The notes under the pieces were generated by a model. That model worked only from the letters and a program-made list of their open reading frames with translations, did not search any database and was not told the DNA's origin. Below are positions 55,880-64,000 of a stretch of DNA of 64,000 bases, piece after piece. Position 1 is the first letter of the stretch. Each line of letters opens with the position of its first letter. Source of the stretch: Aquilaria yunnanensis. Its lineage: Eukaryota; Streptophyta; Magnoliopsida; Malvales; Thymelaeaceae. The position numbers were made by a program, and so were the translations under genes. The DNA is taken from contig CM077594.1 of the NCBI GenBank assembly GCA_039654915.1, positions 94,688,893 to 94,752,892 of the forward strand, given 5' to 3'.

Positions 55880-56520
55880 TTGTCAAATCATCATGTTAGC
55901 CACCATTGTTTGTCATTTTTGCTTTCAAATGCTTTTCGTTTCACCTTCGCACCATCGTCTCACTCTAAACAGCAAACAAATCGTGGAAATCTGGATGGAA
56001 CAGAAAGGGCCGTGGAGACCATAGTCGAAACGCCAAGCGTCGATCAGATTCTTGACATGCCACCGGAATCAGACCCTCACCGGATCTCCGTTCGCCATCT
56101 CCATTTTTTAGACAATTGGCTCCACTCCCGCCGAGCTGATCTGTCGAAGCAACGAAGAAAAAGGTGAGAAAACGGTGTCGATTGGGACCGTTGTTGGAAG
56201 AGAGAGGCGCGTGACTAGGAGGAATTAGGATCTCCGACGCCCTTCGATCTCGCTGCTGTGGCGATGGTGGAGAGCAGAGAAGGGAGCAGAGGGGTGGAGG
56301 GAGATGAGGGCACGCGAGGGGGACTAGGGGAGAAAGGGATCAGAGGGAAATCAAAGCACGCGGGGAAGATGAGAGCACGCCGGTGGAAATCGCGAAAGGC
56401 CGCCACTTGGGCCGGCGGCTTCGGAATGAGCCAGAGGTAGGGGTTGATGGACGTCATCCAGGCGGCCGAATCCATGGTAGAAGGGCTGAATAAACGTAAA
56501 ACCCAGATTCTAAATTCGAA
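55880..56520. pseudogene. Gene-like fragments inside the MULE-like element
   Basis: GC-richer stretch. The plus strand at 55880-56167 reads a 95-aa frame with TPSVDQILDMPPESDPHRIS. The minus strand at 56215-56475 reads an 86-aa frame from MDSAAWMTSINPYLWLIPKP. I recognise neither family with confidence. The composition jump suggests captured exon pieces in opposite orientations, as in the Pack-MULE at 21413. Confidence 0.35.
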
Positions 56521-56727
56521 TATAATGTAGTATGGGATACAATTAATTCGAAAATTATGGGAATTAAATGGTAGTTACTAAATTTACTAATTTATAAAAA
56601 AAAATTTAGTGATAATTATCATAAAAATAATAAATTTATCCTAATTGATTTAAGTTTCCTTTTAAATCTAAAATTAACTGAACTCAAACGCCATCTAATA
56701 GGTGCACAAGCACCTAAGTGTATTTCA

Positions 56728-57984
56728 GAATTTGCTGATATATTATGAGAGTAGAATAATTATCGATGGCCATACCATTTGAAGAAGACCAAATAATAAA
56801 TCTAAACCCACAAACAAATTCACAAAAAGAAAAATATGTGGGGGATAGTTGTGCCTTATAAACTTACAAATTATTTTTTTCTCTCCAGAAAAAAAAATGA
56901 TGTAGCTTTTTAAGTACTCACTCAAGTAGTATTAGTACTAAGAAGGCCAATCTATTTAAATTATCAGTTTTTCTTTCTTAAGACGCAAAACAACCTATTT
57001 CTTTATTATTGTGGTTTTGATAAAAGTGGTAAAAATAGAGTTTAAAACTTAAGAGGATAACCATAATTTTTACTAAGATTTAGGATTTAGTTACTCTTAT
57101 AATCATCTTCTTGAATTCTCTCAATGAAAGGAAACTTATATTTCCATGAATTATCTCTCCAGCTCCTATCCCTGGAGGTCCTCAACTCAGGTATCATCTA
57201 AAGTTTAGAGGGTAATTTTAACAGAACATTTATTTTGATTTCCTTGTTCCTATTCTTCATTCTTGTCATCAGGAAATAGCTGGAAGGACCAGATCGATCA
57301 GAAGTCCAACTATATACGACGCAGAGGAAAAAAGGGATCTTGTTGCAGTTGATCTATATATAACTGTAAAGATAAAAGGTGGATATTCCTTCATAGTGTT
57401 GCAGGATAATAATATTCTAAAGGATTATACCGGATTCAAATCAATTATATACTTGCTCCCTAGCTACATGCTTCCGCAATTTGTACTTTTGAGTTCCGAA
57501 GGATAATTAGCTGAACTGAAGGGTAGCCAGAGGCAGCATACCCTGAAAGAGCTAGGGCATGTCACTGTCCATTAAAGTTGTCCCATTTACATGTTGCCCC
57601 TATGGAATGCTTAATCCCAGGTGCCGAAAAAGGGGACTCCAACCTATCTTCTTTGAACACGACAAAGACATTTGATACCCATTTGATTCTCCAACCATCT
57701 GATTTCCTTCCCTCTACCTACGCCAGATCTGGAGTCGCCCAGTCCTCTCATGGTGGCCTCACACCTTTTCAACTTTTCAACGACTAACGTACTTAAATGA
57801 AATGAATTTTATCTAGAGGGCAAAACATGAAACTAAAGTAAAAGGCTGGGGACCATTGCTGAAATTTGCTTTTTACCACAGAGAATAATAATTTCTTATT
57901 CCCCCCAACCCACAAGATATATCTATTGACACTGTCCAAAACTCTTACGTTCCAAAAATGAATGATGATGCTGGCCCAAGTGCA
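56728..57984. other. Spacer
   Basis: No recognised gene or element. The 69-aa frame at 57578 has no visible domain. Confidence 0.5.
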
Positions 57985-59260
57985 ACCAAAAGGGGTGAAT
58001 TGGTTGCATTAAAAATTTTAGCAAAATCAAATTTTATAACTAATTTTACTTAAACAAAGATCAATAATAAATCAAGCAAGTGTGAGAAAAATATAAAGCA
58101 AAATATAAAAAGAGACAAGGAAAGAGTGCACCGGAATTTATAGAGGTTCAACTCTACCAACCAGAGTCTACGTCTTCTCCTCAAGCTTGCCCACTTGAGA
58201 GTTCCTCCACTATGTCTTGATTAATATTACAATGGTTTTTTTTTCAAGATTCACACCTAATCAAATATTAGTTTTCTCTAAGACTAACTAGAAACCACTC
58301 CCCAGTTTTCTTTAAGAATCACTAGGAACTGGAACCACTCCTCACATAAGAGATTTTAAGGTTTGAAGTGTTTTCAAACTCATAAGCTCACACAATAGCT
58401 CACTTTGCTAGATATATAAGTGAAAGTACAAGAACACTAATGATTTTCTCAAGGTAAGTTCTTTCTCTTGGATTTGATGATGAATCTTCACTTCTAATGG
58501 CCAAGAGATATCTCGAAGGTGTTTCTCCATGTATCTATACTCATTTAGGGGGGCCAAAGAGACATTGAAGAATCATTGGGAAGGTCAAAAAAGTTTCCAA
58601 GAAAGCAGGTGACTGTTGCTGTCAAATTTAACAGGTTTTTGCTTCTGTCACCCAGTTTCATCCGGGTGAAAAATTTTCACTCGGTTGAAAATTCGGTTTT
58701 ATAGCGAAACCCCAGGTTTGAACTCCAACGGCTAGATTGCTCATTAATCACATTTCAGCACCCAGTCCACGTGGCAATCTGATATGGCATGATTTTAAAA
58801 AAAATTTCCAATGAATTTTCAAACTAAAAAATCACGCGCAAGTCTAGAATCAACATTTCACTCAATTGAAAAATTTTCACTCAATTATTTTTCTGTTCCA
58901 GAACCAAAATGCTCTCGAGTTTGAAAAATTGCTCCAGTTTCACTCGAGTATCTTTCTGTTCAAGAACCAAAATTCTCTCGGGTTTAAAAAAATGCTTAAG
59001 TTTCAACACGTTGAAATATTTTCACCCTGTTGAAACTGTAGTTCCAGGTTTTTCTCACTTCCAAACTTTCAAACTTCAATGAATTTAATACTTCAAATAT
59101 ACTTAATAAATAATTTTCCTTCCAAAGATCAAAACTTTATCAACAAGAGACCAATGTATAAATCTTTAGGTATAACTTTGAAACACATAAAACAAATATA
59201 TTTTGTTATCATCAAAATCAAATAAATATGAGCCATGAATGGAACAAATCCAACAAATAA
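57985..59260. mobile_element. Probable non-autonomous plant element, class unknown
   Basis: It begins near AAAGGGGTGAATTGG and includes GTGCACCGGAATTTATAGAG with GTTCAACTC and CTTGAGAGTTCCTCCACTA, and ends near TTTTGTTATCATCAAAATCA. I associate this start, middle and end with a dispersed plant repeat, from memory only. A middle part (58640-59040) has repeated CACTCGAGT / GTTGAAA units. No coding capacity. Confidence 0.35.
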
Positions 59261-62200
59261 TGATAATTAATTAACTTAAAGTATTTATGCTAATGAGAGT
59301 GGAGAGAATTCACACAGAAAATATAGAGATGCCCTGAGGGGACCAGCGTTTAATTCCAGTGAAAGCTCAGGGGCTAAGAATGATTCATCCATATAAATAA
59401 AGCTTAACAATTACATCATCATGGCCACTAAGAAGCCCATTTTATTCCTGACCAGATAAGCAAGCAAATGGGGTTAATGCAAGGAGAAGAAAACAGAGGG
59501 GAAAAGTAGAGAAGGAGAAGCGCCCTCTATTCTTGAGTGGGAAACATCCAAAATCCACAATAACCAGTTACAACTAATGAGGAAATGCCAATAATACTCA
59601 TATTTGTTATGGTATTGGCATTTGGTGGAGACTCTAGAGAATCTTCATGTTAAAAAGACATTAGTATATTTGCTTTCAAATCATACAAGCATGAGCACAA
59701 AAGATAAAACCATATATACACATAGTGGTACTAGCAGACCAGTGCAGAAAATTATTAATTGCCCATCTCTCTTGGTTTTGTGTGGCCCTATCAAATACAA
59801 TAGAAAGCTCCTTTTAGTTAGGCTAAAGTGGCTATCCATCCCACATCCAGGTTTAATAGTAAATAAGTAGAATAAACAACAGTATCACACCACCGCACTG
59901 ATTAAAAAATGGGAAAAAAAAGAGCATTAATCGGTGCATCATTAGAATATGTTCAATAGCTATATATATGTAGATCATGGAATATTATTCTAGAGTTATA
60001 TGAGGAATTCTATTTAGTATTCATACTACTTTACAGTTTATTTCATTCTATCTAAGCTCACCATTTAACCGTAAAAATGAGAAATATTCTGTACAAGTGA
60101 AAAATTTAAATCCTTCCAAGCTATGCTAACAATAAATTATTTGTATCATGCTAAGGAGTCAACAAGCTATATCTATATATTCAACCAATATTTCATATGT
60201 TAATTGAGTGGGCAAACGTCATCCAGAAAAGATTGTACGAATTATTAACAAACAAGTCTTTTTCCAAGTACCAGACAAAATGATTCTATATATATATATA
60301 TATATATATATAATTCACCGATATTGATCCCACTTGATCTATACAGTGTGAGCACTAGAAATTAATAATGATGTTATTAATTAAAAGCGTAGGCTAAATT
60401 TTGTGTATTTGAGGTAGGAATTTATATGAATATGAAACGGTCAACCCGCGCACAACTTGGAGAATTTCGAAATAATAAGGATAAGAGAACTGGGAACAGT
60501 TGGTGTCATTAATTAGGACATGAAATGAAATGAGGATGGTTGGATGTTAAGTGTCGGACAAGTAAAGTGGGAAGAAATGTAGCTTCGTGTTCATTTGCTT
60601 TAATTTGTGAGATATATATGTGGGTGGTAATAATTTCGTTTGCTAAAGGACATTTTACAGTATTTATTATGAGTAATTGATGGACAATTTTGAATTTCAA
60701 ACGATTATGCATCCTCCTATTTTTTTTTTTTTTTTTTGGAAACAGCCCCATAAGTGCTACCAATTTTATTTCCAATCACTATTCTGTTCTTAATTATTTT
60801 TGTTTTATGTAGTTTCCTCTGCTGCATGTGCAAAAGCAAACTTTTTTTTATATTGACGATGAGAAAATCTTTTGCAAACAATTATTTTTTGCACAAATTT
60901 TTGAACCGAATCCCAAAACTGTTGTTATTTAAAGGTATGTATCCATCTTCTACTCAAACCAACTCACATTAGTAATTATATTTTGTACTTGCTTTTCGGG
61001 TATTCTGGTCTCCAATATGCGTAATTTATCTTGTCAAGACTCTATTTACAGCTCATGGAACAGGATCTGGGCTTCACATTTCTGTAAAACAGCTAGCCAG
61101 CCGGCCTGGCCTAGAAGTGTGGATATCCCTAGCAAGTGCTTCTAAAAGTTGATTGAAGTATATTATAGATATGGAAATAGTGCCTTACATGCACAACTAT
61201 TTCAGCAAATTGGAATCAACAAGTTGGACTTGAAACTGATGGCTGAAACGATCACTATAGAATAATGGGAACAAAGATTCTTTGAGTTCTGGAGATGCAT
61301 ATATATTACCACACTTGCATTTAAAAAAGAAAAAAGGTAAATGCTTTTTAAATAATGCAAGGACATGATACATAGAAATTTTTTGGTATCCTATTTGTTC
61401 ATGAAGACCAAGACTATAATAAGACCTCTATATCTAGATTTGATTTTTTGGGAGCTTGAGGTTGTGCCTAAATATATACAAGTCTGCGCAATTTTATATA
61501 TTAGCTTGAGGCAGAACTTTTTGTTAGGAGGCGGCCCTTTTTTTATATATTCAAAAGCAAATATAACAAGCTAAGGGAACAAAAGATGAAGCTACTTCAT
61601 ATATACAAGAGAGACACGCTTTGATGCATTATGAAAAATGCACTTATTTCTTCCTAGTCAAATAAAACAAGAGTAGGTCTTATGTGAATTTAGCTCACTC
61701 GTGCACCTTTGTTCTTTTACCACTTTTATCTGTTCTTATATATTTATTCTTTTATAAATTTTATCTATTTTTTTATTAGTTTTTGTTAGTTCTTTTAGCA
61801 AGTTTGTTCTTTTATGAATATTGTATGTTCTTTTATTAGTTTTTTTTTTTATCAGATTTTTTTTTATTTTCCCATACTTTATATTGATCTTTATTAAAAA
61901 GTTATTTTTTTGAATCATTTATATATATATATATATATATATATAAGAACTGAAAAGAACATACAGCAGTTGTTGAAACTTAATTTACCTAGACAAAACC
62001 GTTATAAGTAGAGATAGAGTTGTGTCCGAACACATCCCGGCGCACACAAGTTCTACCCATAAAACAAACATTAGAGATAGGGAAAAAGATCCAATGCAAC
62101 ATTCGTTTGCTTTAAAAATCTAATATCGTTACTAACCAATCTTCAAACAATGGAAATCTCTCAGTTAATGTTTTAGTGCAGGAAGAAGCTCAGATATCTG

Positions 62201-64000
62201 TCAATCCTGTGCATCCACAGAATAGATGGAAAGTTGATTCCTTTGTTTGACCACAACTTCGGAAAGTAGAACTAATAAATCCTCTGTACTTTACCAAGTA
62301 GACTGCAGTTAGTAACGCATTGAGAATATATTTTCGTATAAAAACCTCGACTTTTTCTGAATCTTGGGATTGGGTAAGAAATCGCTAGTAGGTCCCTGAA
62401 CATAGAGAAGGGAAGCAGATTTCTTCGTGATCTTCTGAGAATAATCTTGCTTGGTTTTAGACTTTCTTGATACATTTATCATCCATTTCATAGTATCTCC
62501 ACCCTGCCTACTGGAAGGAGATGAAAGTGAACAGATCTGGTGAACTGCAAAGGGAGGAAAATTTTGATGAATAATGCTATGTTCCAGTATTCCAATCTGT
62601 TTGATCTCATGGAGAAGATCAGCCACACGTTTGTGTTGGAATGCACTAGATTTGAGCAGGCGGCCATGTGAATTATAAGACAAAGGTATTTATTGAACAT
62701 AAATTTAACTGTATGCAAAACTAAATGAAAAATAATATTCAAGTTCTCTTTGATGAAAAGATAAATTAGTACGATAAATGAACTTGGAATTAAAATAATT
62801 TGATACATGTAACAGAATATCTATAATTAATGAAAATGAAACTTCTTGCATACAATAAATTAATAAATGTATTTTTTTTTATTTTTTGGTCCCATAATTA
62901 CTACATTACAAAATATCTATAATTATGGAATAGATAACGTAGTTATTGTTGGGAAAAAGAGTTACCATTTCAAATAAATCTCTATAATCATTGAAGAAAT
63001 AAGATTTAAGATTTTAATTATTTCTATAGAAAAAATTCTGATTTCCAAATGAACATGCTAGTATTGTCGCAATTTGATATATAATGTATGTGGAATTGGT
63101 ATTATATATTGGCTGACTAGTGCCTAAAACTATAGTTCTAATGTCTAGTATTGCATTTTTTGTGTCTAATCATATTATATTGGTGCATAAGTTAATTAGT
63201 TTAATATCTGGTATTGCTATTTTAATATCTAGTACTGTTATTCTATTATTTAGTAATGCTTTTATGCTTGGTACCTAACTATGTTAGGTATGTTAGGTTG
63301 TTGTATAGATTAATTAGTTTGATAGCCAGAATTTCTATTCTGGTGTTTATGATTGGTTTTTTTGTATATATTTATGTTACATTGATGTATAATGTAAATT
63401 AGACGTTGTTTTAATCCATGTTAGTTAGAATATTAAAAATTTAGTATCAAAACTAAGAAATTGTAATTGATTTGAATCCCTCAACAATATGAACAATAAA
63501 AGATATTTTATTCTATTAAATTTTCTAAACAATGTTTCGATTATCCCCCAATTAATGATAAATTTTAAAATTCAAAAAACTGCGATATCAGTCTGATTTA
63601 TACACCTTAAAACTGTTAACACCGTCAACGTTTCATCTTGTGATGGAGGTCCATCAAGGTGGATAAGGGAAGTCCCGCGTTCCTAATGCAATCACAATCC
63701 TCTAATTAATCCAGCCAGGCTGAAGCTACATCAATAATCAATTTATCAGCAAATCATGGGCCAAAACTGGGCCTATGGCCCCACTAGAACTACGTCATGA
63801 GCTTGAGCGGCGTCCTTTTTTTTTATTTGTTGTGCTCAAAGCCCGTCTTGATTATGAGCTAAGCCTGCGGCCGTCATAATAAAACAACAGTGTACTTGAC
63901 GTCGAATTTAGTGGACATGTCGGAATTTGGATGTACAAATGAATTTGGTCCAATTAGGAATCCGGGAATAGTTGTTGGGCTACTTGGGCCTGAAACCAAG
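59261..64000. other. AT-rich spacer to window end
   Basis: No complete gene recognised. It includes AT microsatellites at 60287-60312 and 61918-61944, a T run at 60720-60737, degenerate TCTAGTATTG-type repeats at 63140-63260, and one unplaced minus-strand frame at 62309-62683. Other short frames show nothing recognisable. Confidence 0.5.
62309..62683 (-). other. Possible exon or pseudo-exon, unrecognised
   Basis: A minus-strand frame of 124 codons with non-repetitive, ordinary-looking amino-acid content (HKRVADLLHEIKQIGILEHS, TMKWMINVSRKSKTKQDYS). I do not recognise the family, and no flanking exons are evident. It may be the end of a gene fragment or chance. Confidence 0.25.

Larger units (their letters stand above)
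54738..56727. mobile_element. Probable non-autonomous MULE-like element with gene fragment
   Basis: Left end about 54738-54870 (ATGCACCTATGTGTACAAAC...) and right end about 56590-56727 (complement ATACACTTAGGTGCTTGTGC...) align imperfectly as inverted repeats, including TTAATTAGGATAA-like parts. Inside are an AT-rich tandem array (55010-55520), a CATACAAATAAAA array (55530-55860) and a GC-richer gene-like piece (about 55880-56520). No target duplication was found, so borders are approximate. Confidence 0.4.

Overview
The window is plant nuclear DNA, most likely from a eudicot. It carries Ogre/Tat-like and Athila-like Ty3/gypsy retrotransposons, an En/Spm (CACTA) transposon, a Pack-MULE with pieces of plant genes, degenerate TTTAGGG-type repeats and long AT-rich spacers. 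I see no complete ordinary single-copy host gene. The window is a nest of transposable elements, some carrying genes of other origin.

Layout. (1) 1-492 and 20162-23995 look like the two halves of an older non-autonomous DNA transposon with repetitive ends. (2) It is split by a young 19.66-kb Ogre/Tat-like LTR retrotransposon (493-20156; two 3,670-bp LTRs that look identical; target duplication TTAGT) and by a 1.5-kb Pack-MULE (21413-22930; 180-bp TIRs; 10-bp target duplication) carrying a DUF641-family fragment and an antisense BIG-type ARF-GEF fragment. (3) 23996-29320 is AT-rich spacer. (4) 29321-39480 is a CACTA transposon whose TNP2-type transposase gene is broken by stops and a frameshift, followed by a second transposon gene. 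Its 3' end is not seen. (5) 39481-52485 is an Athila-like retrotransposon with gag, a long open pol and an env-position ORF; one in-frame stop separates gag from pol and another truncates the third ORF. (6) 52486-64000 is spacer with a MITE, a probable MULE-like element with a gene fragment, and another probable non-autonomous element.

The outstanding feature is the cargo of the Ogre-like element. Its gag is wrecked and no pol is recognisable, yet it carries four intact, intronless sense-strand genes. Three are tandem copies of a 182-aa cysteine-rich, basic protein resembling the nucleic-acid-binding/silencing-suppressor protein of carlavirus-type RNA plant viruses. The fourth is a LONELY GUY (LOG)-type cytokinin-activating phosphoribohydrolase. 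CRP copies 2 and 3 and LOG share a similar short TATA-containing upstream module, and a degenerate array of module-like units lies between the third CRP and LOG. Downstream, up to the polypurine tract, is a 3-kb hairpin-rich satellite with about 307-bp higher-order periodicity. Identical LTRs mean recent insertion, so the element was presumably mobilised by proteins of an autonomous relative. A working idea, which is inference, is a retrotransposon that carries a silencing-suppressor-like module and a hormone-activating enzyme in place of its replication genes.

Family assignments are by reading motifs only; no searches were run. Non-autonomous element borders without a stated target duplication are approximate.
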